Source: Thermoplasmatota archaeon (GTDB taxonomy: Bacteria; Pseudomonadota; Gammaproteobacteria; Burkholderiales; Thiobacillaceae). Taken from it: a DNA stretch of 5,630 nucleotides. The notes below the pieces were generated by a model that made no database searches, was not told the origin of the DNA, and was given only the letters and a program-made list of their open reading frames with translations. Positions 1 through 5,630 of the stretch are shown here, one piece after another; within the stretch, counting starts at the first letter, position 1, and each line of letters opens with the position of its first letter. Location of the stretch: the NCBI GenBank assembly GCA_023475455.1, contig JAMCVR010000236.1:1-5630 (forward strand), in the 5' to 3' direction. Position numbers and translations under genes: made by a program.

Positions 1-196
1 CACTTTCCCCCTCAGGGCGTATGCGGTATTAGCACAACTTTCGCTGCGTTATCCCCCATTACTCGGTACGTTCCGACGCATTACTCACCCGTTCGCCACT
101 CGCCACCAGGTGCAAGCACCCGTGCTGCCGTTCGACTTGCATGTGTAAAGCATTCCGCCAGCGTTCAATCTGAGCCAGGATCAAACTCTTCAGTTC
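1..196 (-). rRNA. rrs: 16S ribosomal RNA, 5' part only (runs off left edge)
   Basis: Read on the minus strand, this stretch starts with the universal 16S 5' region. The forward-primer site AGAGTTTGATCCTGGCTCAG lies at 189-170, followed by the conserved ACACATGCAAGTCGAACGG and later GGGTGAGTAATGCGTCGG and GCTAATACCGCATA. Aligning by eye with the E. coli 5' end places mature nucleotide 1 at about 196. Only about 196 of roughly 1,530 nt are present; the rest lies beyond the left edge. The sequence style (GGATAACGCAGCGAAAG, CGCATACGCCCTGAGGGGGA) is betaproteobacterial. The gene is transcribed away from tyrS, from the promoter near 444-471. A window edge inside an rRNA gene is also what a short-read contig boundary often looks like, since rrn operons are usually multicopy. 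Confidence 0.98.
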
Positions 197-228
197 AATA
201 CCTGCTATTACTCAATACCTGCTATTAC
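195..228 (-). repeat. 17-bp perfect tandem repeat at the 16S 5' boundary
   Basis: The plus-strand unit TCAATACCTGCTATTAC occurs exactly twice, at 195-211 and 212-228. A degraded third copy (TCAAATACTTCTG) begins at 230. The first copy overlaps the first one or two nucleotides of mature 16S. This may be a recent slippage duplication in the leader. Confidence 0.9.
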
Positions 229-278
229 TTCAAATACTTCTGTCGCTCAACTCAAACTCTTGCCGTTAATTAATAACG

Positions 279-295
279 ACACTTCATTCAAGTGT
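279..295 (-). repeat. small leader hairpin
   Basis: An inverted repeat with 6-bp arms ACACTT (279-284) and AAGTGT (290-295) encloses a 5-nt loop within the rrn leader. It would form a small stem-loop in pre-rRNA. It has no U-run after it in the transcript direction, so it is not a terminator. Its role is unknown; leader folding or processing is plausible. Confidence 0.5.
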
Positions 296-372
296 GAGCA
301 TCTATGCTAGCCGTCAGACCCAGAAAACCAGGCCCAACTACCACCACAACACCCACACCTATCGGCTGTAAA

Positions 373-385
373 TTGTTAAAGATCA
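373..385 (-). promoter_or_regulatory. boxA antitermination element
   Basis: The minus strand reads TGATCTTTAACAA, which matches the E. coli rrn boxA TGCTCTTTAACAA at 12 of 13 positions. It lies about 52 nt into the leader. It is followed, as in other rrn leaders, by a boxC-like GGTGTGGGT at 359-351. By family knowledge, boxA RNA is bound by NusB-NusE (S10) to assemble the rrn antitermination complex that protects the untranslated transcript from Rho. Confidence 0.85.
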
Positions 386-436
386 ATCGATTAGCAGCGT
401 GTTCCGCGTTTCGCGTTTCTCACTGCGTTCCGAGAA

Positions 437-500
437 GGTGCGCATTCTACAGAGCTGAAACCATCCGTCAACCGTTTCGGCAAATTAATTTTAAATAATT
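437..500 (-). promoter_or_regulatory. rrn P1-type promoter with UP element
   Basis: On the minus strand: -35 TTGACG (471-466), 16-bp spacer, -10 TAGAAT (449-444), then a GC-rich discriminator GCGCACC (443-437). Transcription would start at about 438-436. Upstream lies an AT-rich tract containing TTAAAATTAATTT and then a GAAAC near -40, a good fit by eye to the E. coli UP-element consensus bound by the RNA polymerase alpha C-terminal domain. The UP element overlaps the final codons and stop of tyrS (stop at 493-491). The short spacer and GC-rich discriminator are typical of rRNA promoters under ppGpp/DksA and growth-rate control; that regulation is inferred, not seen. Confidence 0.92.
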
Positions 501-1681
501 GTGACGCGGGCGAATTTCCGCTTGCCGACCTGAGCCACCACAGTCGCGCCCACAGGCACCGCAACGCCTTTGTCGGCCACGCGTTCGCCGTCTATCCGCA
601 CACCGCCGCCGGCGATCTGGCGGATGGCATCGGAAGTGCTGGCCACCAGTCCGGCCTGCTTCAACAGTTGCGGCACCGGCAGCCCCCCCTCGACACCGGG
701 CAGGCTGATTTCCGGCATCTCTTCCGGCAACGCGCCCTTCCGGAAGCGCGCCTCGAATTCGGCCAGCGCCCGGGCCGCCGCCGCCGCGCCGTGAAAGCGC
801 GCGACGATCTCCTGCGCAAACCGCACCTTGATGTCGCGCGGGTTGGCGCCTTCGGCCACCTGCCGCTTCCAGCCCTCGATGGTCGCCAGCGATTCGAACG
901 ACAGCAACCGGATATAACGCCACATCAGGTCGTCGGAGATCGACATCAGCTTGCCGAAGATCTCCTGCGGCGGTTCGTTGATGCCAATGTAATTGCCCAG
1001 CGACTTCGACATCTTGTTGACGCCATCCGTACCCTCCAGCAGCGGCATGGTCAGGATGCACTGGGGAGGCTGCCCGTAATGCTTTTGCATCTCGCGTCCC
1101 ATCAGCAGGTTGAACTTCTGGTCGGTGCCGCCAAGCTCGACGTCCGCCTTCAGTTCAACCGAATCGTAGCCCTGGATCAGGGGATACAGGAATTCATGGA
1201 TCGCAATCGGCTGCTGGCTGCTATAGCGCTTGTGGAAGTCGTCGCGCTCCAGCATGCGCGCCACGGTATGGGTGGCCGCCAGACGAATCATGCCGGCCGA
1301 TCCCAGTTTCTCCATCCATTCCGAATTGAAGCGCACCTCGGTCAGGGCCGGGTCGAGGATCTTGAACACCTGTTCCTGATAGGTTTTGGCGTTTTCGGCC
1401 ACCGCTTCGCGGGTCAAGGGCGGACGCGTGGTGTTCTTGCCGGTGGGGTCGCCGATCATGCCGGTGAAATCGCCCACCAGAAAGATAACGTGGTGCCCCA
1501 GCGTCTGAAACTGGCGCAGCTTGTTCAACAGCACGGTGTGGCCCAGATGCAGATCCGGCGCCGTCGGATCGAATCCTGCCTTGATCCGCAACGGGCGGCC
1601 CGTTTTCAGCTTTTCGGCCAATTCGGCCTCGACCAGCAATTCGTCGGCTCCACGCCTGATTTCCCGCAACGCGTCCTGCAT
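491..1681 (-). CDS. tyrS: Tyrosyl-tRNA synthetase, type 2
   Basis: This cytoplasmic class I aminoacyl-tRNA synthetase charges tRNA-Tyr with tyrosine using ATP. Counting from the ATG at 1681, the 396-residue product has the HIGH-type motif HLGH near residue 45, within [13 protein letters not shown], and KMSKS near residue 223. A GGTDQKFN segment lies near residue 184. An S4 RNA-binding domain occupies about the last 65 residues, from roughly 332. The [11 protein letters not shown]...[14 protein letters not shown] signature fits the type-2 (TyrZ-like) subfamily, not E. coli-type TyrS. A TTG lies directly before the ATG (1684-1682), but the Shine-Dalgarno GAGAGGA (1693-1687) leaves only 2 nt to the TTG and 5 nt to the ATG, so I chose the ATG. 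The gene is divergent from the M23 peptidase gene and co-directional with rrn, whose UP element overlaps its 3' end. I could not identify a convincing promoter for it in 1682-1838. Confidence 0.97.
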   Translation of the reverse strand: MQDALREIRRGADELLVEAELAEKLKTGRPLRIKAGFDPTAPDLHLGHTVLLNKLRQFQTLGHHVIFLVGDFTGMIGDPTGKNTTRPPLTREAVAENAKTYQEQVFKILDPALTEVRFNSEWMEKLGSAGMIRLAATHTVARMLERDDFHKRYSSQQPIAIHEFLYPLIQGYDSVELKADVELGGTDQKFNLLMGREMQKHYGQPPQCILTMPLLEGTDGVNKMSKSLGNYIGINEPPQEIFGKLMSISDDLMWRYIRLLSFESLATIEGWKRQVAEGANPRDIKVRFAQEIVARFHGAAAAARALAEFEARFRKGALPEEMPEISLPGVEGGLPVPQLLKQAGLVASTSDAIRQIAGGGVRIDGERVADKGVAVPVGATVVAQVGKRKFARVTII

Positions 1682-1799
1682 CAAATTCCTCTCAGTGTCA
1701 GGTCAAGTTTGCCCGTACCTGTCCGTAAAACATGAATACCATTTCGTCCGACGCACACAAGCTGCTGTTCGGATTGAAAAAAACCTACGGGACCCTTTG

Positions 1800-1808
1800 T
1801 GTTACACT
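1800..1808 (+). promoter_or_regulatory. possible extended -10 promoter for the M23-anmK unit
   Basis: TGTTACACT reads as an extended -10 (TG, one base, then TACACT) about 30 bp before the start codon at 1839. No good -35 sits at 17 bp; the nearest TTGAAA (1774-1779) is 23 bp away, too far for a standard spacer. An extended -10 can compensate for a weak -35, so this is a candidate only. Confidence 0.4.
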
Positions 1809-1838
1809 CCCGGCTCGATTACGGAAGGGAAACGGTCC

Positions 1839-3155
1839 ATGCCGCTCACCAAACTGAGAATCTTAACCGATCGCCTGACCGGAGCGGAACGCCGCTTCAG
1901 CCTGCGCACTCTGGTCGCACTCTCCAGCCTGCCGCTGTTCGGCGTCGTCGCCGCCTTCGGCCTGGCGCCCGACACCAACACCCTCGACATCACCCCGGAA
2001 ATCATTACCGAAGCCATCGCCCTGCCGGCGCTGACCGGCACGGACAGCAACGACACCTTTGAACGCGAAACGCTGATTCAGTCCGGCGACACCTTGGCCA
2101 ATGCGCTGTCGCGGCTCAAGATCGACGATCTGGAAATCCAGCATCTGCTGGCCACGGACGCGGTGCGCCAGCTGGCGACCGGCATTCGCGCAGGCAAGCG
2201 CATCCAGGCCACCACCACCCAGGACGGCCAGCTCCTGGCCATCCAGTTCGAGCGCAGCGACGCGCCCGCCCTGACGGTGCGTCGGCAAGGCGAGGACTTT
2301 GTCACGGAGGAAAGCAGCGAACTGCTCGAAACGCGCGTGGTGATGCGCTCCGGCCGCATCCTGTCGTCGCTGTACGGCGCCACCGACAGCGCCGGCGTTC
2401 CCGACAGGATTGCCGACCAGATGGCCGAAACCTTCTCCACCAGCCTGGATTTCCGTGAAGACCTGCGCCGCGGCGACACCTTCTCGGTCATTTACACGGT
2501 CAACTACCGCAACGGCGAACCGATTTCCGCCGGCAAGCTCCTGGCAGCCGAATACGTCAATGCCGGCAAGGCCTACCGCGCCGTCCTGTTCCGCGACCCG
2601 TTCGGGCGCGAAGACTATTACACGCCCGAGGGCGAATCGCTGAAAAAAGGCTTCCTGCGTTCGCCGCTCGAATTCTCCCGCGTCACCTCCAGCTTCAGCA
2701 ATTCGCGCAAGCACCCCGTTTACGGCTTCCACCGCGCCCACACCGGCGTCGACTTCGGCGCCCCCACCGGCACCCGGGTCAAGGCCACCGGCGACGCGAC
2801 CGTTGTATTCGCAGGACGCAAAGGCGGCTATGGCAACCTCGTCATCCTGCGGCATCCCAACGGATACGAAACCTACTACGCCCACCTGAGCGCGTTTGCC
2901 TCCGGCATTCGCTCCGGCCGCGCGGTCGGCCAGGGCCAGGTCATCGCCTATGTCGGCTCGACCGGCGCCTCCACCGGCCCGCACCTGCACTATGAAGTGC
3001 GTATCGCCGGCCGGCCGCAGAACCCCATGGCCATCAAGCTGCCGGGGGCGCCGCCGCTGGCCGCGGCACAACGCGCACGCTTCCTGGAACAGACCTCAGA
3101 CTGGTCCGACAAGCTGGCCCTGTTGCGCGGCACCAACCTCGCCGCCCTCGATTGA
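1839..3155 (+). CDS. Membrane-anchored M23 (LytM-type) murein DD-endopeptidase
   Basis: Predicted zinc metallopeptidase that cuts peptide cross-links in peptidoglycan, acting in the periplasm. The 438-residue protein has a basic N-terminus followed by a hydrophobic segment at about 24-43 (an uncleaved anchor or signal). A LysM/OapA-like region (QSGDTLANALSRLKI) starts near residue 78. The C-terminal Peptidase_M23 domain spans about 297-392. The family metal ligands are present: H301 and D305 in HTGVD, and H384 in HLH. The partner histidines H349 (YYAHLS) and H382 are also present, so the enzyme looks active and is not an EnvC/NlpD-type degenerate activator. The layout resembles MepM (YebA) of E. 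coli, but I do not assign the symbol. The start is set by the ATG with GGAAGGGA (1823-1830) 8 nt upstream; the frame is open further upstream (to about 1521), but that part is antisense to tyrS and lies before the ribosome binding site. Its stop overlaps the anmK start by 4 nt. Confidence 0.93.
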   Translation: MPLTKLRILTDRLTGAERRFSLRTLVALSSLPLFGVVAAFGLAPDTNTLDITPEIITEAIALPALTGTDSNDTFERETLIQSGDTLANALSRLKIDDLEIQHLLATDAVRQLATGIRAGKRIQATTTQDGQLLAIQFERSDAPALTVRRQGEDFVTEESSELLETRVVMRSGRILSSLYGATDSAGVPDRIADQMAETFSTSLDFREDLRRGDTFSVIYTVNYRNGEPISAGKLLAAEYVNAGKAYRAVLFRDPFGREDYYTPEGESLKKGFLRSPLEFSRVTSSFSNSRKHPVYGFHRAHTGVDFGAPTGTRVKATGDATVVFAGRKGGYGNLVILRHPNGYETYYAHLSAFASGIRSGRAVGQGQVIAYVGSTGASTGPHLHYEVRIAGRPQNPMAIKLPGAPPLAAAQRARFLEQTSDWSDKLALLRGTNLAALD

Positions 3156-4270
3156 GCGCAGCTCCCACGCATGAGACCGAACGTTACGTCGGTCTCATGT
3201 CCGGCACCAGCCTGGATGGCATCGACGCCGTTCTCGCCGAAATAGGCCCCACCGGCCAGCCCCGGCTGCTTCACACCCATTACCTGCCCTACCCGGACAG
3301 CCTGCGCGCGCAGTTGCTGGCGCTGCACACGCCGCAAGCCGATGAAATCCATCTGGCCGCCCTCGCCGCCAACGAACTGGCGCGCCTGTATGCCGAAGCG
3401 GTCCGTGCGCTGCTCGACGGGATCGCCCCCGGCAGCGTGCGCGCGATCGGCTGCCACGGCCAGACCCTGCGCCACCGCCCCGCGGATGGCTACACGCTGC
3501 AGATCGGCAATGCCGCCCTCCTGGCCGAGCTTACCGGAATCACGGTCATCGCCGACTTCCGCAGCCGCGACATCGCGGCCGGCGGCCAGGGCGCGCCGCT
3601 GGTGCCTGCCTTCCATGCCCGCGCACTGCAACATCCGGGGATACACCGCGTCATCGCCAACATCGGCGGCATCGCCAACGTCACCGATTTGCCGCTGGAC
3701 AGCAGGGTGCGCGGCTGGGACACCGGCCCCGGCAACATGCTTCTGGATGCGTGGATCAAGCGTCACCGCGGTGACCACTACGACCGCGACGGCGCCTGGG
3801 CGGCCAGCGGAAGCGTCCATCCCGGCCTGCTGGCCGCGCTGGCGCAGCACCCCTATCTGCAAAGACCGCCGCCCAAGAGCGCCGGACGCGAACAGTTCAA
3901 TCTGGACTGGCTGGACGCCACACTCGGCACTTTGGATAAAGCGGTCGACCCGGCCGACGTGCAGGCCACCCTGCTCGAATTCACCGCCACCAGCCTCGCC
4001 GATGCGGTGAACCGGGAATGCTGCGGCGTTCAGGAACTCTACGTCTGCGGCGGCGGCGCGCACAACGGCGCGTTGATGCAGCGCATCCGCGCCCATCTGC
4101 CCAACGCCCGGGTGGCGAGCACCGCTGCGCTCGGCATCGACCCGGACTGGGTGGAAGCACTCGCCTTTGCCTGGCTGGCACGGCAGACGCTGAACCATGA
4201 ACCGGGCAACCTGCCGGCCGTGACCGGCGCGCGGGGCGAACGCATCCTGGGGGCGATTTACCCGGCCTGA
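3152..4270 (+). CDS. anmK: Anhydro-N-acetylmuramic acid kinase
   Basis: This cytoplasmic enzyme of cell-wall recycling opens the 1,6-anhydro ring of anhydro-MurNAc and phosphorylates it with ATP, giving MurNAc-6-phosphate. At 372 residues it matches the usual length of about 370. Visible motifs of the ASKHA-fold family are the phosphate-binding GLMSGTSLDGID (14-25), CHGQT (101-105), DTGPGN (190-195) and CGGGAHN (299-305). D190 probably corresponds to the catalytic Asp182 of characterised AnmK. The start is TTG at 3152, which shares the sequence TTGA with the stop of the preceding peptidase gene. No in-frame start lies between it and Met16, which is already inside the conserved loop. No clear Shine-Dalgarno precedes it, so translation is probably coupled to the upstream gene. 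Sharing a transcript with a murein endopeptidase links wall cleavage to recycling of wall sugars. Confidence 0.96.
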   Translation: MSAAPTHETERYVGLMSGTSLDGIDAVLAEIGPTGQPRLLHTHYLPYPDSLRAQLLALHTPQADEIHLAALAANELARLYAEAVRALLDGIAPGSVRAIGCHGQTLRHRPADGYTLQIGNAALLAELTGITVIADFRSRDIAAGGQGAPLVPAFHARALQHPGIHRVIANIGGIANVTDLPLDSRVRGWDTGPGNMLLDAWIKRHRGDHYDRDGAWAASGSVHPGLLAALAQHPYLQRPPPKSAGREQFNLDWLDATLGTLDKAVDPADVQATLLEFTATSLADAVNRECCGVQELYVCGGGAHNGALMQRIRAHLPNARVASTAALGIDPDWVEALAFAWLARQTLNHEPGNLPAVTGARGERILGAIYPA

Positions 4271-4285
4271 ATTGGCCAGTAAAAA

Positions 4286-4301
4286 CGCGGCCGAAGCCGC
4301 G
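4286..4301 (-). terminator. minus-strand terminator with UUCG loop (second for erpA)
   Basis: Read on the minus strand: CGCGGC, loop TTCG, GCCGCG, then TTTTT (4285-4281). That is a perfect 6-bp GC stem with a stable UUCG tetraloop and a U-run, a standard intrinsic terminator. On the plus strand no T-run follows, so it acts only toward lower coordinates, backing up the terminator at 4306-4343 for erpA transcripts. Confidence 0.8.
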
Positions 4302-4305
4302 ATGC

Positions 4306-4343
4306 CCCAATAAAAAAGCGGCCGAGGCCGCTTTTTTATTGGG
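4306..4343. terminator. bidirectional intrinsic terminator between anmK and erpA
   Basis: The arms at 4306-4323 and 4326-4343 are perfect 18-bp reverse complements around a 2-base centre (GA). Each has a GCGGCC core flanked by A6 on one side and T6 on the other. The plus-strand U-run (4332-4337) ends anmK transcripts, and the minus-strand U-run (from 4317-4312) ends erpA transcripts. The position between two convergent stop codons (4270 and 4354) fits exactly. Confidence 0.95.
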
Positions 4344-4353
4344 CTGGAAGCGC

Positions 4354-4704
4354 CTACGCCGAGAACGACGAGCCGCAGCCGCAGGTGGTGGTGGCGTTCG
4401 GGTTCTTGATCACGAACTGCGCGCCTTCCAGGCCTTCCGAATAGTCGATTTCGGCGCCCACCAGGTACTGGAAGCTCATCGAATCGACCAGCAGGGTGAC
4501 GCCGTTTTTCACCATCACGGTGTCGTCGGCGTTCTGCGCTTCGTCGAAGGTGAAGCCGTACTGGAAGCCGGAACAGCCGCCGCCGGACACGAACACGCGC
4601 AGTTTCAGATCGGGGTTGCCTTCCTCGTCGATCAGGCTTTTGACTTTGCTGGCCGCGCTGTCGGTGAAGATCAGCGGGGATTCCATTTCGGTTGCTGCGT
4701 TCAT
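4354..4704 (-). CDS. erpA: A-type iron-sulfur cluster carrier/insertion protein ErpA
   Basis: A small cytoplasmic carrier that receives Fe-S clusters from the assembly machinery and passes them to apoproteins; in E. coli, ErpA matures IspG and IspH of isoprenoid synthesis. The 116-residue product has all three conserved cluster-binding cysteines: C44 in GGGCSGF, and C108 and C110 in TCGCGSSF near the C-terminus. The length fits the family. The N-terminal [10 protein letters not shown] and genome context favour ErpA over IscA or SufA, since no isc or suf genes are adjacent. The start is supported by AAGGAG (4717-4712), 7 nt before the ATG. The gene lies 93 bp downstream of argC with its own promoter in the gap (4734-4761). 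It is followed by two stacked terminators, so it is probably transcribed alone. Confidence 0.96.
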   Translation of the reverse strand: MNAATEMESPLIFTDSAASKVKSLIDEEGNPDLKLRVFVSGGGCSGFQYGFTFDEAQNADDTVMVKNGVTLLVDSMSFQYLVGAEIDYSEGLEGAQFVIKNPNATTTCGCGSSFSA

Positions 4705-4733
4705 GGTGATGCTCCTTGAAAATGTGTGGGGTG

Positions 4734-4761
4734 ATTATCCGCATCACCCGGCTTGCGTCAA
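4734..4761 (-). promoter_or_regulatory. sigma-70-type promoter of erpA with overlapping dyad
   Basis: On the minus strand: -35 TTGACG (4761-4756), 16-bp spacer, -10 GATAAT (4739-4734). The predicted start is near 4727, giving a short leader of about 23 nt that contains the ribosome binding site. An inverted repeat GGGTGAT-N7-ATCACCC (4729-4749) spans the -10 and part of the spacer, a position where a bound repressor would block polymerase. No match to the E. coli IscR type 1 or type 2 consensus is apparent by eye. Confidence 0.75.
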
Positions 4762-4797
4762 GCAAAGACCCTGCTGGGGCCGCGGAGTTCCACCCTG

Positions 4798-5630
4798 TCA
4801 GGGCAGCATCCCCACGTCGGCCAGCGCCGTGTCCTCGGGCAGGTCGAACAGGATGTTCATGTTCTGCACCGCCTGGCCCGCCGCGCCTTTCACCAGGTTG
4901 TCGATCACCGACAGCACCACCACGGTGTCGCCACCCTGCGGGCGATGCACCGCGATGCGGCAGACATTGGCGCCGCGCACCGAGCGGGTTTCCGGGTGCG
5001 CGCCGGCGGGCATCACGTCGACAAAGGCCTCGCCCGCATAGCGCTGTTCGAACAGGCTTTGCAGGTCGACGTCGGCGCTCACTTTCGCGTACAGGGTCGC
5101 GTGTATGCCGCGGATCAACGGCGTCAGGTGCGGCACGAAGGTGAAGCCCACCGGCTTGCCGGCAAAAATCTCCAGCCCCTGCTTGATTTCCGGCCAGTGG
5201 CGATGGCCGCCCACGGCGTAGGCCTTGAAGTTGTCCGCCGCCTCGGCGAACAGGATGTGGGTTTCCGGCTTGCGCCCGGCACCCGACACGCCCGACTTGG
5301 CGTCCGCCACCAGAAAGCCGGCGTCGACCGCGCCGGACTCCAGCAGCGGCAGGAAGCCCAGTTGCACCGCCGTCGGATAGCAGCCGGGATTGGCGATCAG
5401 CCGGGCGCCTTTGATCTTGTCGCGGTTGATCTCGGGCAGGCCGTACACCGCCTCGGCAATCAGATCCGGGCAGGCGTGCTCCATCTTGTACCACTGCTCC
5501 CACACCGCAATGTCCTTGATGCGGAAGTCCGCCGCCAGGTCGATCACCTTGACGCCGGCGTCGAGCAGCGCGCGCGTCTGCTGCATCGCCACGCCGTTGG
5601 GGGTGGCGAAGAACACCACGTCAGATCGGA
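4798..5630 (-). CDS. argC: N-acetyl-gamma-glutamyl-phosphate reductase (N-terminus beyond right edge)
   Basis: This cytoplasmic enzyme reduces N-acetyl-glutamyl-5-phosphate to the semialdehyde with NADPH, the third step of arginine biosynthesis. The open frame continues to the edge, so the true start and the N-terminal part with the GxxGxxG nucleotide-binding loop (about 65-70 residues by comparison with the family length of about 340) are missing. Visible family landmarks are [12 protein letters not shown], the VIDLAADFR strand-loop, the catalytic cysteine in ANPGCYPT (codon 5382-5380), [11 protein letters not shown], and the catalytic-site GGHRHWPEI histidines. The GTG at 5619 is internal, not a start, because it lies inside the conserved Rossmann region. 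The stop is TGA at 4800-4798. The last eight bases (5623-5630) may be sequencing adapter, so the residues before Asp at 5622-5620 are unreliable. Confidence 0.95.
   Translation of the reverse strand, partial: RSDVVFFATPNGVAMQQTRALLDAGVKVIDLAADFRIKDIAVWEQWYKMEHACPDLIAEAVYGLPEINRDKIKGARLIANPGCYPTAVQLGFLPLLESGAVDAGFLVADAKSGVSGAGRKPETHILFAEAADNFKAYAVGGHRHWPEIKQGLEIFAGKPVGFTFVPHLTPLIRGIHATLYAKVSADVDLQSLFEQRYAGEAFVDVMPAGAHPETRSVRGANVCRIAVHRPQGGDTVVVLSVIDNLVKGAAGQAVQNMNILFDLPEDTALADVGMLP

Larger units (their letters stand above)
197..437 (-). other. rrn operon leader (pre-16S 5' external region)
   Basis: This is the roughly 240-nt transcribed leader between the inferred rrn start site and mature 16S. 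It is more AT-rich than the flanking genes and has no credible coding sequence. In transcript order it holds a boxA (385-373), a boxC-like GGTGTGGGT (359-351), a 6-bp hairpin ACACTT/AAGTGT (295-279), an inverted repeat GTTA/TAAC (265-277), and a 17-bp tandem repeat abutting the 16S start (195-228). Such leaders carry antitermination signals and one half of the RNase III stem that frees pre-16S. The other half would lie downstream of 16S, outside the window, so that pairing cannot be tested here. Confidence 0.85.

Noticed and set aside
195..239. The direct repeats considered as a CRISPR array or iterons.
   Set aside because: The 17-bp units are directly adjacent with no spacers, there are only two perfect copies, and they sit in an rRNA leader.
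304..498. A short plus-strand frame across the rrn leader and promoter.
   Set aside because: It runs against the rrn transcript through boxA and the -10/-35, has a threonine/proline repeat from simple sequence, and has no Shine-Dalgarno.
668..1735. A 355-codon plus-strand frame opposite tyrS.
   Set aside because: It is wholly antisense to a well-supported tRNA synthetase, has no family signature and no convincing ribosome binding site.
1682..1838. A tyrosine-responsive T-box or other riboswitch upstream of tyrS.
   Set aside because: No T-box sequence, specifier stem or terminator/antiterminator pair is visible in the 157-bp gap, and T-boxes are characteristic of Gram-positive bacteria.
1863..3071. 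A 402-codon minus-strand frame opposite the M23 peptidase gene.
   Set aside because: It is antisense to a gene with clear catalytic motifs and is rich in Gly, Ala, Val and Gln with no recognisable domain; a codon-bias shadow.
4762..4812. A terminator for argC formed by CCCTGACAGGG around its stop codon.
   Set aside because: The dyad has a 1-nt centre, overlaps the coding end and is not followed by a U-run, so it does not support an intrinsic terminator.
2990..5503. A very long open frame on the minus strand that crosses anmK, the terminators, erpA and part of argC.
   Set aside because: It is antisense to anmK and out of frame with erpA and argC, has no family motif, is low-complexity (Arg/Gly/Ala-rich) and runs through strong terminators. 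Long shadow frames are expected in GC-rich DNA.

Overview
The window is an ordinary, well-packed stretch of a GC-rich proteobacterial chromosome, most likely a betaproteobacterium. The partial 16S rRNA has the betaproteobacterial style in its first 200 nt, and the gene order argC / erpA / anmK / M23 peptidase / tyrS / rrn is, from my memory of such genomes, common in Nitrosomonadales- and Rhodocyclales-like betaproteobacteria. I cannot name the genus from this much sequence.

Layout from left to right. Bases 1-196 are the 5' end of a 16S rRNA gene on the minus strand, running off the left edge. Bases 197-437 are the rrn leader (boxA, a boxC-like element, small hairpins, a 17-bp tandem repeat). 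Next to it is a textbook rrn P1 promoter (-35 TTGACG, 16-bp spacer, -10 TAGAAT, GC-rich discriminator) whose AT-rich UP element runs into the last codons of tyrS. tyrS (type-2 tyrosyl-tRNA synthetase, minus) points toward the rrn operon with no visible terminator between them. From the 157-bp gap upstream of tyrS, a two-gene plus-strand unit diverges: a membrane-anchored M23/LytM-type murein endopeptidase followed by anmK (anhydro-MurNAc kinase). anmK starts at a TTG that overlaps the preceding stop codon. A strong bidirectional terminator, plus a second minus-strand terminator that is a near copy of it, separates anmK from the convergent erpA (A-type iron-sulfur carrier). erpA has its own sigma-70-type promoter with a 7-7-7 inverted repeat over the -10. 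argC (N-acetyl-glutamyl-phosphate reductase, minus) enters from the right edge and lacks its N-terminal coding part.

Functionally these are housekeeping genes: translation (rRNA, TyrS), murein remodelling and recycling (M23 peptidase, AnmK), Fe-S cluster delivery (ErpA) and arginine biosynthesis (ArgC). I found no phage, transposon, CRISPR, toxin-antitoxin or other accessory system, and nothing that supports a new biological system. The points worth a second look are regulatory or technical: the UP element inside tyrS, repeats at the 16S 5' boundary, the duplicated terminators, the dyad over the erpA promoter, the TTG/TGA start of anmK, and a right end that matches the first eight bases of a common Illumina adapter.
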